NCBI RefSeq assembly: GCF_008831285.2
Contig: NC_045140.1
Location: 24,508,131-24,572,130, forward strand
DNA from: Nymphaea colorata
Taxonomy: Eukaryota > Streptophyta > Magnoliopsida > Nymphaeales > Nymphaeaceae
Length of the DNA stretch: 64,000 nucleotides
Direction: 5' to 3'
Of the stretch, positions 25,737 through 36,383 are shown piece by piece. The notes beneath the pieces are model-generated. The model saw only the letters and a list, made by a program, of their open reading frames with translations, did not search any database and was not told where the DNA came from. The translations under genes were made by a program, and so were the position numbers. Each line of letters opens with the position of its first letter. The stretch's first letter is position 1.

Positions 25737-25816
<80 letters not shown>
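25737..25816. repeat. (TA)40 microsatellite
   Basis: Eighty bases of uninterrupted TA. It can extrude as a hairpin or cruciform and is likely to be length-variable or miscounted in assembly. Confidence 0.95.
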
Positions 25817-25818
<2 letters not shown>

Positions 25819-25956
25819 AGCAAATTATGAGAGTCTCTTTAATTCTATGAACAAGGTCATTACTATTAATAGGAAACACTACTATAGAAGTGATAATATA
25901 TGAATTAAATTACTTAATCATATTATCAAAGTTTACTTTAGGTATAAATCTTAAGT

Positions 25957-26132
25957 GGGCATTTAGATGATCAGTAAAAAAACTTGGCTTTGTCAAAATC
26001 TTGTCAAAACTCAGTTTTTAGAACTTGATTTGGATGTTTACATGACTAAACAAGGCTTTCTATGAAAACTAGGTTTTATCAAAACTAAGTTTTGGCAAAA
26101 GCGGGGTTTTGATATAATTGACCAAATGCACC
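25957..26132. mobile_element. MITE-like element related to the one at 7001
   Basis: The left end GGGCATTTAGATGATCA and the reverse complement of the right end, GGTGCATTTGGTCAATTA, are similar. The interior repeats AAACTTGGTTTTG/AAACTAGGTTTT motifs like those of the element at 7001-7149. About 176 bp, non-coding. Confidence 0.45.
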
Positions 26133-26774
26133 TAAAATATCATTTTAGATGCAAAACGTCACCTAATGCCCTTAAAGCAAAAGCATTATTTTAACTAAAT
26201 GATGTTGCTTGATGTGACTCGAACTTCGGAATAATATCAATAATTAATCAATCAACTTCTCACATATTATGAGTCACATCATCACCATGGTTTCTCCAAC
26301 AACTTTTCATTTTTATGCTTTAGATTTGCGTCACCTGTAATATGAGAAAGAGGAAAGAAAAGGATGGAAGCTTCATATATACCAGATCCAACCCATTTAC
26401 AAACTTAAACAGAAAAACGATGATCAGCATTTTTTTGCTACCTATAAGTTTGACGATGCTAAAAACTAGATTCAAATTCATTAATGAGTGTAATCAAAGG
26501 TCACGATTTCTTGATGTGAACTTATAACTTCTTTCCATTCTGCAATTCCTCGTATACGTATGTGCCTAACAGACAATGGAAGAGGTAGGATTTAGTTTTC
26601 CCTCAATAAGTAAAAGCACGCATTGCCGACAATCATTACTTTCTTTTCCTTTAAAATCTCTCAACCATAAAGACGACTCCTTATAACGTGTTAGCTAACA
26701 AAACACAAGGAAATATCAAAGAACGTTGCATATGATTCTTAAAGTTGTCCTATCAATTAGATTCCTATGGGTTT

Positions 26775-26880
26775 TAAGGAGGTTGGTGCAATGGTTGGAG
26801 CGGGCTTTGGTAGGTAGTAATTCCCATTTCAAATTCTTGAAGCATCAATGTTTTGTGTTGAAAAGAAGGTGCAATTGATG
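26775..26880 (+). mobile_element. Possible SINE head with pol III-like boxes
   Basis: TGGTGCAATGGTTGG (about 26787-26801) resembles a tRNA-derived A box and TTTCAAATTC (about 26827-26836) a degenerate B box, some 40 bases apart. A 3' tail and target duplications were not found, so this is tentative. Confidence 0.25.
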
Positions 26881-27113
26881 TACAAGTTGAAACATAATAG
26901 AAACGGCATCCTGAGACACTGAAAGCACGTCTTACATTTTAAGGAAACAAAAAATTGGGTGGAAGCTTCAACTCTCCTCTAAGCAGTAGCATGAAATACT
27001 AATGCTGCTCGCCCAAAACTAATATTCTTATGAAGAGAGTCATCATGTGGTTAATTATGTAAACTTTACATACTGGAGTCAACTCTGTTAAATTCCTCCT
27101 GCCCAAGTCCTCA

Positions 27114-27116
<3 letters not shown>

Positions 27117-27170
<54 letters not shown>
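27117..27170. repeat. (AT)27 microsatellite
   Basis: Fifty-four bases of uninterrupted AT alternation in intergenic DNA. Confidence 0.95.
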
Positions 27171-27173
<3 letters not shown>

Positions 27174-27295
27174 CAGTTCCCCAACTGCATACCGAATCCA
27201 AGTCCAATTACAACTGGAATCCCTCTTGTTTGGATCTACACTGGCACCAATAATTAGAACCATGCCGCTTGCATTGTTCGACTCATGACTAGGGG

Positions 27296-27690
27296 TGAAC
27301 ATGAGTTGAGTCGAGCCCGAGTTCAGTTAGCTCGAGCTCAGCTCGATTAATGAAACTTCAAGCTCGATTCAGCTCGAGCTCGACTCGTCAGTTACATGTT
27401 GAGCTTGAGATCGACTAGATTAAGACTCTGCAACTCATTTAAATAGAATTGATATTCATCGTTACGTGTTGAACTCGAGCTCGACTCAATTAAGACTCGA
27501 CAAACTCTTAAACTCGTTTGAATATATTTACTTTATTAAGGTTCGACAAACTCGATTAAGGCTCGAATTCAACCTTGACAGTTATGCGTTGAGCTCCAAC
27601 TCAACTCAATTTTTTAAACGAGCGACTCCTGAACTCGAACTCAACTCGTTAAGCAAATGATTCGACTCGAACTCGTTCATGAGCCGAGCT
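27296..27690. repeat. Degenerate GAGCTCGA / AACTCGA array
   Basis: Nearly 400 bases built from variants of GAGCTCGAGCTCGACTCG, with ACTCGAACTCAACTCG variants to the right. The unit has no fixed period and contains many SacI/XhoI-like palindromes (GAGCTC, CTCGAG). No ORF in it is credible. This type of low-complexity array is scattered in some plant genomes; its origin is unknown to me. Confidence 0.75.
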
Positions 27691-28424
27691 TTAACGAGTT
27701 TACCTCTCATTATTCACCCTATTATTGACTCGATCTAGTTGTGGTTTAAAACGGTGGTGAAGTTGGGAGCTCGAGGGAGGCACCTGCAACCTGCAAGAAG
27801 GTGCTGCATGGGCTTTTGACGGCCATGGCCACAGCAGGGAAAGAGCACCAATGAATACGAAAAAAGCTGGAACCTTTAAAGAATGGCGGCAACAGGATTA
27901 ATTAGATGGGGAACGAAATCATTCCCAGATGCACGAACCTTTCTCTGTCACTCCCTGTCCTCCACCGGCGACGTAACTTGTGCCACCCACCTCACTTAAG
28001 TTGCATGAGGACGGCGCTTTTCTTGGCTTTCGCTGGTCGCCAATGGCCATTTTCAATTCAAGCTGACAGTGAAATGTGAGAAATGTTTTGAACGAAACGG
28101 AAGTAAATGAGTTAGAAACTGCCACCTAGTTTTCCAAATCAAATAATATATTCTTCGAATTTCTTCCCAACACTTCCAAGTTTGTAACAGCTTTTACATA
28201 TGAATTCTAAAAATAAGATTTCAATTTAAAGTTGAAGCATGGACTGAAAACTTAAAACGTAACTCCTACTTTTTTATTTTCAAATCAAAACACATGCATT
28301 CTCTACATCCATGCCCGTTCTACACGTCACGCGGATAGATAATTATGTCTACGTTTTGTTAGAAGAGTGTCGTGCTTACCGAATGATTCAGATCTTAAAT
28401 CCGAAACTATCAGACAAGGGCAGA

Positions 28425-28510
28425 GCTAACAATTGTTTATGAGGAGACCGAATTATAGTTTCAAAATTTTGACAAGAACCTAAATAAAATTTTTTATGTA
28501 AGATAAATAA
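28425..28510 (+). repeat. Dispersed GGCAGAG-type repeat, copy 1
   Basis: A segment from GGGCAGAGCTAAC through ATTATAGTTTCAAAATTTTGAC to TATGTAAGATAAATAAAC. A similar block occurs at 35655-35770, sharing the order GAG-motif, TTATAGTTT, AAAATTTTTT and TAAGATAAATA. Likely the end of a degraded transposable element. Confidence 0.4.
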
Positions 28511-29600
28511 ACTATTTCCTATATTCCTGCTAAATCTTGTACCATCCCTGTTTCTAATCAATAACCTTTAGCAACTCCAATTCTTTTGGATATTAACGAT
28601 CGGATCTGCTGCTAATAAATTTCCCAATATTTTTGTGTTCGACTAAGAAGCGGCCAGCAAGAATTACTCATTCTGGGCAAATATTGAAGAACTTGAAGGC
28701 GATAGAAAAACCATTGATGATTGAACCCTAGCAAGATTTTCGATTTCCCCTTAGTTAAAGCATTAATTCAAGATACGGGGAATTTCTTGGTTTAAAATGA
28801 ACTAAATGATCAGATATTGGTTCTGCCATCTAAACAAGTCTGAATCATGATGTGGGTACGTTCCACATTTTGCTATAGTGTCGTTTAATTTTCTCTAGAA
28901 CTACAGCAATTACTCCCACACTAAAAGGAACTGAGAATGTTGTTGAAAAAGAAAACACGACAATTTGATCTCCAGGAAAAAGGTTTCTGATAAATTTTGT
29001 TAAATCCTCTATGGGCTAAAAACACGAAAGATCCGACGAGGCTCAGCTCAGAAACTCAGAACAGCAAAAGAACATAAAAAATTCTGCATTTTATATTTTA
29101 AAATTGAAATAGTCAATTTTTATTTTAAAAAACTTTTGAAAACTGTTGGTGCGGCTGGTCTCCAACACGTGTAAGCACAAGTGAGAAAGCCAAAAGAAGA
29201 AGATCACTGTTTATTTGAACGACAAAGGCACGAGACATGAGAGCATGGCCTTGAGGTGACACATTGCTGCTGCTAGTGTGAACGCAGGGCATTGACATCT
29301 TGAAGTTTATTGCAGAAATCTGTTCCATATCTGTTCTGTTTTATTTTTGAAAGGGAAAGATGAAAGGGAAAGATAAAAAAAGTAGATGTGAAATGTTGTA
29401 AAAGTCGCTTCTTTAACTAATTATGAAGTTCTATAATATATAGCATAGGGGATGAAAAAGGAGAGGGTTTCGGTTTTGAGTTGGACTGTAGTATGAAATA
29501 CTCATTTTGCTCATCTAAAATATATTTTCTCCACTTTGTAAATCAGCTGGCTTATAGATTCAGTTGTGAATGGGAAAAAAGTGTTTTGTTGCTTAGGGTG

Positions 29601-29773
29601 CATTCGGATGACACCCTTAAACGCTATTTTGGAGTGGTTTTGCTTTTAAAATGATGTATGTTTAAGAGAGGTCTGAATAATCGTAGTTTGCGAAACCCGG
29701 ACAAAACTCCATATAACCTGGCCCTCCCTCCTCCCTGATTCTCATAAAAATTCTCTTTGTATTGTCATCCAAA
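29601..29773. mobile_element. MITE-like element with TTYGGATGACA ends
   Basis: The left end reads CATTCGGATGACA and the right end TGTCATCCAAA, which reverse complements to TTTGGATGACA, an 11-bp inverted repeat with one mismatch. The interior is non-coding. The ends resemble those of the elements at 7001 and 25957, so these may be one family. Confidence 0.45.
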
Positions 29774-32700
29774 GACAAAAACCAAGTTCTGAAAACTAGT
29801 TTAAAAGCTAGGTTGTTCTCAAAATATGATCTTCACAAAACATCATTTTTGAAAGTGTAATCGAATTTTCATACAAAACTTGTTCACGTAACTAGCACAG
29901 AGATTTATGAGATCAACACCATGGAAAACCGCAACTTTTGATTTGCATACTCATTCTCTTTTATTGTATGCTCACCAACTGTGGTGGTAAACTAACTTAT
30001 GACTTCACATTTTCAACCATTATGAAGCTGATGAATTAGGTGCCGTAATGCTCGTCCTGTTCCAGAGAAGGATATAAATCGCAATTATTGTGATGGGAGT
30101 TTCTTCTCTTTTGGTTTCTCAAGATGTTGGTCTCTTATCACCTGTTGCAGAAATGAAATGCAAGCCATTTGAAGATGCCAAGCGGTTGGATGTTGTAAGA
30201 CCACGTTTGGCAAGGAAAGTAAATTCCCATATAAAACATGTTATGGGTAACTTAAGTGAATAGATTTTTTTTTTTTGCTGAAATCTATCGTTTGTTTAGA
30301 TAGAATTTCATAGGATTTGAGATCCCATGCTATCAAACAAATGCAGATTTAAATTCTTCAAATATGGTGATTACCAAGTAGAAAAATAATTTGCATCGCT
30401 TTCATGCTTTCCAATGTCAGATGCAACAGTAAACATCATTCTTCAAGCTGAACACTTTATTCATATGCACTGTCCAAAAAAGAGTTCGCAAGGCTGTGCA
30501 GATCAAACAAGACTCGATTATTAGCCATTCCTTTACATGTTTGATGTCGATCTTGCTATCTTAAGAGTTGCGTCAGGCCGTGCTTGCGGCCCAGCCATTG
30601 CTGTCTAAATCCTTGCGCTGCCCATTGGAGCAATTGAAGAGACAGCTCATTTTCAGTAAAGGAACTTCCTTTATATTAGAAAGCAAAAAAGTCATCCTCT
30701 ATGTTCAAGTGGTCGTCAGCAGGTGATAGAAGATAAAAGATGTTAGGTTGAACAACCTGCTGGATCAAGTTTTCAGGTGAAGGGGAAGACCCACTACTCG
30801 ATGGAGAGTTGAAGCTTCTACCAACCCTTTATATCTCTTAGGCATGGGCGAAGTCAGGATTTTCTTTAGGGGCGAGACTGCTACTTAGTATCGGCAATGG
30901 GTCTGAAAATGTGTTTAAAATGACCGACAGTCCAACTTCTGGATCTGGGTAGAGCCAAATTGAATTCAAATCTAAAAAAATACATTGCACAATTAAAAAA
31001 TATTATTTTTTTCGATGTAATTTTTTTTTTCATTGGCCAGTGTGGAGCCATGGCACAAGTGCCCCTCGCCCCCCTCCCTCCGCCCTTCGATATAGGGCAT
31101 GCTTTTTGTGCTACTTCCTTTATTCTTCAACTTTCATATTAGTGACCCCAAGTTTACAACAGAAGAAGTGAAGTTGATTGAAGAAGTTGATGCCTCTGAC
31201 ACTTTAAATAAAAACTGACTATTTATAAGTCTCCACCACAAGCTATTGTGCCGACCCCCTTGGAGACTGGATTAAGTTTTTAACTTGGTCACCTTGTTGC
31301 TTGAGATTTCTCATATTGTTGGCCTCGCTTGCTGGAATGCTCTCTCAGTTCTAGAAATCAATTTTTACTAGAAAGTGTCTCAAGGCCTTGGACTGAACAA
31401 CTGAACACTTCATATCTAATCTTAAACATGGGTGAGTTTCCTAGGACATATTAGTGTTTGGACCTTACTCTAAGAGGGTGCTTGAGGAGGACACTGTGTT
31501 AATGGAATACATGTTCTCAAAATAGATGATTTAAAAGCACCTCATTTTTTTTTCAGGAAACATACTACTGGATACAATTATGCAATGTTTATGCAACAAC
31601 ACAGTGCAATATGTGCTAATTGCATTCTTAAAATGTTCCAGCATCTTGAATATCGCTCTTAGCGGCTGTCCTCTCACCAGACCATTTTTTGGGCAGAAGT
31701 TGTAGTTGGGACTCTTTCCATCACGATCATGAAAATTGCAGGTCGCTTAGAAACTCAGTTTAGATGGTTCATGTGCTCTCCTCACTAGTGGATTGGTTCT
31801 TTTTATTTCCGATCATCTAACTCTTTGGTTCGCGGAAAGAGCTTCTCGGCATAAAGCATTGGAAAAAGGTGAGTGAAGTTAGGAAAACAAACTTTGATCG
31901 GGCAATATTGAACATTCTTCAAACGAGAATGCAGACAGGAGCAAGTCGAGCGGAATCCTTCAACAGTGACAACTTAGACCAGAATCTGTTGTTGGTCAAA
32001 AGAAGCAGGAAAAGAAGAAAAAAGGGAGTTGGGGAAACCAGAATCTCGGTTGTTGGTGTCCTTTTTTTTTACTTTATGGGAGCACGCCGGCTCAGATTCT
32101 GAGGAATTCATTTCCCGTGTTTGGGGTGTAAGATTCATCGAGTCCAGAGCGCGAACCAGCGTTGGAATTTAGAACAGGGAGTTGAAAAGTCATCGACCTC
32201 TGAAACTGGAACTTTCCCAACCCGAGGAGCGAAGATACTTCCATGTTTTGCCAGATGCGCGTCCAACACGTTCTTTGACGGCATTGACTCATTAGGTGAA
32301 CATGGTACCCAGAGATGATGCAATCTTGCCGAGGTTACGGGTTGACTCCTCATCTAAAAAACCAGAGAGGGAGTTCAACTCTTAACTGGAGATGAGATAC
32401 CAATCTCTGGTTTAGCATCTGATCTTTTCTGTTCACGATTCATTTGTGAATTTCAATGTCCTCGTGAACTTATTTGTTATCATGCATATAAAAGCAACAA
32501 CTACAGAATTCTGCGCTTAATTTGCAAAAAGAATCCAGTATAAATACTTCAAGGTAACCATTCAATACATGGCGAAGATACATGAACAGATGTGGAACAG
32601 CAGCCACATAATAAACAGGGATACGGACTACCACTGAAACCGCTATGAGTCTTCTTCAATACATACGCCGAATGGGCTAAAAAAGACCTCACGGCAGTGA

Positions 32701-32884
32701 AGAAGGAAAGAACCGTTAGTCCCACGCAAAAATTGCTTTATTTATGTATGCAGTAACGGCGATCATGGGTGTCCCTTGTTCTGAGTGTAGATGTAATCTG
32801 TGTGCGCAACAAGAGTCCTCCTTATCAGGCAATCTTCGTCGTTCAAATTCTCACACGATTCTTCTGCTTCTTCGACACTCTGCA

Positions 32885-33124
32885 TCAACCAAGAAAGGCG
32901 AAGATAAGAAAACCGCAACTAAGTAATCCATCAATGGCATCCATCTGCAGATCAGAATAAAAACACAAAGAGAGAGAGAGAAAGATATATATATATATAT
33001 ATACCGGAAGTTGCGTATCTGTGGGAGAAGATGAAGGAATGGTGGTGGGCATGGGTCGAGCAGCAACAAATGCAGAAGAAACCAAGAGGAAGGCGACGAT
33101 GAAGAGAAGAAGTCGTCTCGCCAT
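32885..33124 (-). CDS. Putative small secreted / AG-peptide-like protein
   Basis: Two exons, 33124-33005 and 32944-32885, joined in phase 0, encode 59 residues. Residues 1-22 ([20 protein letters not shown]...) are a clear signal peptide with probable cleavage after Ala-Ala. A short Pro/Ser/Thr-rich core ([14 protein letters not shown]) follows, then a hydrophobic C-terminus ([14 protein letters not shown]) that could serve as a GPI-anchor signal. This order matches arabinogalactan peptides of about 60 residues, although the core has few Ala-Pro dipeptides and such genes are usually intronless. A perfect TATA box lies 242 bases upstream. The intron is 60 bases and consists largely of AT and AG microsatellite, and the donor GTATAT is itself part of the AT repeat. 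Alternatives are another small secreted peptide family or a chance ORF. Confidence 0.4.
   Translation of the reverse strand: MARRLLLFIVAFLLVSSAFVAARPMPTTIPSSSPTDTQLPVYIYIYIFLSLSLCFYSDLQMDAIDGLLSCGFLIFAFLG
32968..33002. repeat. AG and AT microsatellites inside the peptide-gene intron
   Basis: An (AG)n run at about 32969-32981 and an AT run at about 32985-33002, together more than half of the 60-base intron. Confidence 0.85.
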
Positions 33125-33365
33125 TTGGTTGGTCCCTGTCTTTGTGCGTGGGGGTGGAGGGAGATGGAGAAGGTTTGTGGACGAGGGTCTGAGCTCTCAA
33201 CGAGAGAAATCCGCAGAGACAGAAAACCTTCTATGGAGTCCAAAATCCCTTGATTTCTCGGCAAACTCTCTTCTCTCCCTCTGAGAAAGAAGTCGAAATC
33301 TCGCTCAAACACCTGCCAGTACTTGGAATTTTGGATACCTGATCAACTGAACCACCTAGTTAGGC

Positions 33366-33375
33366 CTATTTATAG
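33366..33375 (-). promoter_or_regulatory. TATA box for the small secreted-peptide gene
   Basis: The minus strand reads CTATAAATAG, an exact match to the plant TATA consensus. It would place a transcription start near 33335-33345, leaving a leader of about 210-220 bases before the ATG at 33124. Confidence 0.6.
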
Positions 33376-35654
33376 AGCACGCACGCACATTCTCTCCATC
33401 TCTTTCTCCCCACACATTAAGAAAAGGTTGTTCCTCTTGAATCACTCTTGTGCCCTTCTTACATGTAACGGGAATCGGTACAGATCTATGACAGCCGGCC
33501 TAATCGCATTAAGGCCCATTCCTTGCCGGATACAGGAGGTTCACCAACCCCGCCCTTTTGAACCTAATGCTATTAAAGTTCATGACATAAGTTGAATGCA
33601 TTCCTGTTTGCACGACTCACTCATAAAAAAAAATCATGGCACAACAGTGTAACTTAGCGGCACTAAATAAGTTCATATGAAGAACGCTTTCACGTGGGTG
33701 GCGAGGAACTAAACCACCTATTCTGCTCCAAAATGTGGGGTAAATTTAATAAATACTATGTTACACGGTTCCACGAATCTATTTTAATTTTTTAACGATT
33801 TCACTATATTATAACAATTTGTTACTGATATCAAACAATTCTACTGTATTATAACAGTTTGTTAAAAGTGTCGTGTAAAAACCATAACAAGTAACAAAAT
33901 ATTATTATCTCATGAATTTGCTTCAATAGATAGTACAAATTCATGTAACAAATGTTCTATAGATTTACTCCATTTCTAAGGGCAGATTTATGGAACATTA
34001 TTGATGTCAAACACCTCCTAAATTCTTCCAGATATCAACCATAGATGCATGCTTTCTACCTTAATGGAAGGGTAATTTTATTGTTAAATAAGATTCTTTT
34101 ATTAATTGCCCTAAGAAAAAAAAATCTATAATATGAGTTAATTTGTAGTATTTTTCTTGATCCGGGTATAGGACTTTTCCTGTCCATTGTGGGAGAGAGA
34201 GAGAGAGGAGGGGAGTCCTAATTGCTTATGATTTACCACACCCATATTCATGTATATATTGCTTTTTACAATATAAAATTTATGCTTCTTCATAGATTTC
34301 TCGAGACCCCTCTTACAATATAACGTTTGCATTTTGCCCATATAGTTTAATGAAAGAATTAGGCATTTCAAATTCACAACCTATTGGGATTATCCAGTTA
34401 TTCTTAAGCTCTTTTTTTCTTATAATTCAAGTTCACGTGGCTTTGTTTTGCAAATATTCTACGATCCACCAATACATACTTTTACTGTGAAAACAACAAT
34501 ATAATATATATATATATATATCCTATGGTCCTACTACCTCTTATTTTTTATTATTGCTTTTTGAACATCATAGTGTTCATTATTCAATCTCTGCAACTGC
34601 AGGGACGGATCGGACGCCATCTTTTCAATGAAAAAAGGTTCAGACTTTCACACACAAAAGTGCGACTTTCTGAACCGCTGGAATGACACGTTAATCGCCT
34701 CAGCCTTAGATAAGCATAAACTCGATCGGGTGGCGTCTAGAACCTTCGCACCGATCCATCTAGCCGACCTCGAATTTAATTACGCAAACTTTTAATGGAG
34801 GTGGAAATTATTCAATTGCTGAAAGGCACTTAAGCTGTATGAAGATCTTGTGGAGATTGTTGATTTCTTAGTGCATTATTGAGAATGACCACCGTGCAGA
34901 AGAAGGAGTAGACGTTTGAGTTCCGTGTGTCCAAGGAAAGGAGAAGGATGATTAAGAAATGGAAGCGATCTCAGATTTATTCTGCATGGTATGCTTTTCA
35001 TAGAATTAGCGACAAATTAATAAAGTAATGGAATAATTAAGAAAGCGACTTAGTCAGCAAGCAATGGAACAGGAAGCCGCTAGACATTGTCGACGTGCAG
35101 AGTACTTATCGGAAAAGACTTAAACACCAAACACCATAACGCACCATTCCATGAATTTGTCTCAATCTTTTCGCAGGTTCATAAAACAAATCAACAAATA
35201 AATTCTTTCTGTTGCTCCGTTTATGTTTCCAATCTTTATTGACAGTTTTTATAAAAATTTTGCCAAAAGAAAGATGATACAGTGGTACTACCCTTTTGGA
35301 TTTAGAAATATTCGTTTCGATTCCAACATATATTTGGGCTTATTTAGCAAACGATCAGTAAGTAAATTTTTGAGTACCATTTTTGGATGCATGTGAATAT
35401 GATTTCACGTATCCATCTAATATGTCCATTTTGTTTGGGAATTGAAATTGGATGAATTCTTATGCGCGTGTATTTTCGTCCAAGACATACAACACTTCCA
35501 ATGTTGACTCGTTGCTTAGATGTCATCCACGCAATGATGTAATTGGCACGTGGGTCAGCGCGACACGCCAAAGCTTCCATCATTCAAACGCGGAACACGC
35601 ACAAATGACAAAGTACTCGTAGCAGACCGGACTGTTTGCTTGTGTCCAGCTCAG

Positions 35655-35770
35655 GACACAAGCGGAGTCAGCAATTTTTTTATAAAAGAGACTTGAGTTA
35701 TAGTTTTAAAAACTTAACAGTGAAATATGATGATTTTTCCAAAAAAATTATATAAGATAAATATTTGCAG
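35655..35770 (+). repeat. Dispersed GGCRGAG-type repeat, copy 2
   Basis: A segment from AAGCGGAGTCAGCAAT through TTATAGTTTTAAAAACTTAAC to TATAAGATAAATA, collinear with the block at 28425-28510. Related heads (GGCGAAGTCAGGATTTT, GGCAGAGCCAGAATTTC) occur near 30846 and 47865. Confidence 0.4.
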
Positions 35771-35879
35771 ATTTTTAGTGCAGATCAAATTTCACACGGA
35801 TCTCAAGTTTAAGGAGATCTAAGATGTCCATGAATAAGATATATCATTAACCATATCTGCTTTTCTAAGTATCCATATA

Positions 35880-36190
35880 TTCAGGTTTGAATATGAACAA
35901 AGAAAGGACGCATCCAAATCCAAACCCAAAATCTAATTCCGCAAACTAAACCCTATTTTTACAATCATATCTGAATCCAAATCCAAAATTTAAACTGAAT
36001 CTGGCTGATTGTTGAAATATAAGAGGATTGGGTGTAAGATGTTTATTCAAAACTAAATCTGATCTGAATCCGAATCGCATCGGATACTTGCCTATATCCT
36101 AATTCGAAATTGAATCCGATCAAATGCTATTTCTTAAAAATCTAATTATGACCCAATTTCTTAAGTGGTTTCATATCAGATGTTTTCGAA
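35880..36190. repeat. Degenerate ATCCGAATCC-type repeat, copy 2 (inverted relative to 17285)
   Basis: Rich in AATCCAAATCC and GAATCCGAATC variants. Its right part, reverse complemented, contains TTAAGAAATTGGGTC and GATCGGATTC in the same order as the copy at 17285-17700, so the two are diverged copies in opposite orientation. Confidence 0.5.
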
Positions 36191-36359
36191 AAGTGGATCT
36201 AAATTTCAGCTTCAACCCCTAAAAGTGGATCTCAAATCTACATACATAGTGAAAAGCGTGTCCAACAAGTGTGGTCGAACCTCAAAACCACAGACCTGAG
36301 ATTGGTAATCAAATGCAACCTATGGAGGTGTTTGACATTGGACAAGGGAGTGTTTGATT

Positions 36360-36383
36360 AAAAAAAAAAAAAAAAAAAAAAAA
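36360..36383 (+). repeat. Poly-A tract (24 bases)
   Basis: Twenty-four consecutive A residues. It could be the tail of a retroposed sequence, but I see no recognisable retroposon body to its left. Confidence 0.85.

Larger units (their letters stand above)
21700..32880. other. Long intergenic spacer with microsatellites and small transposon-like elements
   Basis: About 11 kb without a gene I can support. It holds a CT run (about 23780-23801), three MITE-like elements (24276-24398, 25957-26132, 29601-29773), TA/AT microsatellites (25737-25816, 27117-27170), a degenerate GAGCTCGA array (27296-27690), a possible SINE-like segment (26775-26880) and two segments of a GGCRGAG-type dispersed repeat (28425-28510 and 30841-30960). 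A more GC-rich patch at 32100-32340 is open in several frames on both strands but has no recognisable domain. Confidence 0.6.

Noticed and set aside
32092..32353. GC-richer patch open in several frames
   Set aside because: No family recognised in any frame and no consistent splice sites; not strong enough to call a gene.
34650..34700. Short inverted repeat GGTTCAGA...TCTGAACC-like
   Set aside because: The stem is only about eight pairs with a mismatched loop, too short for a miRNA or terminator claim.
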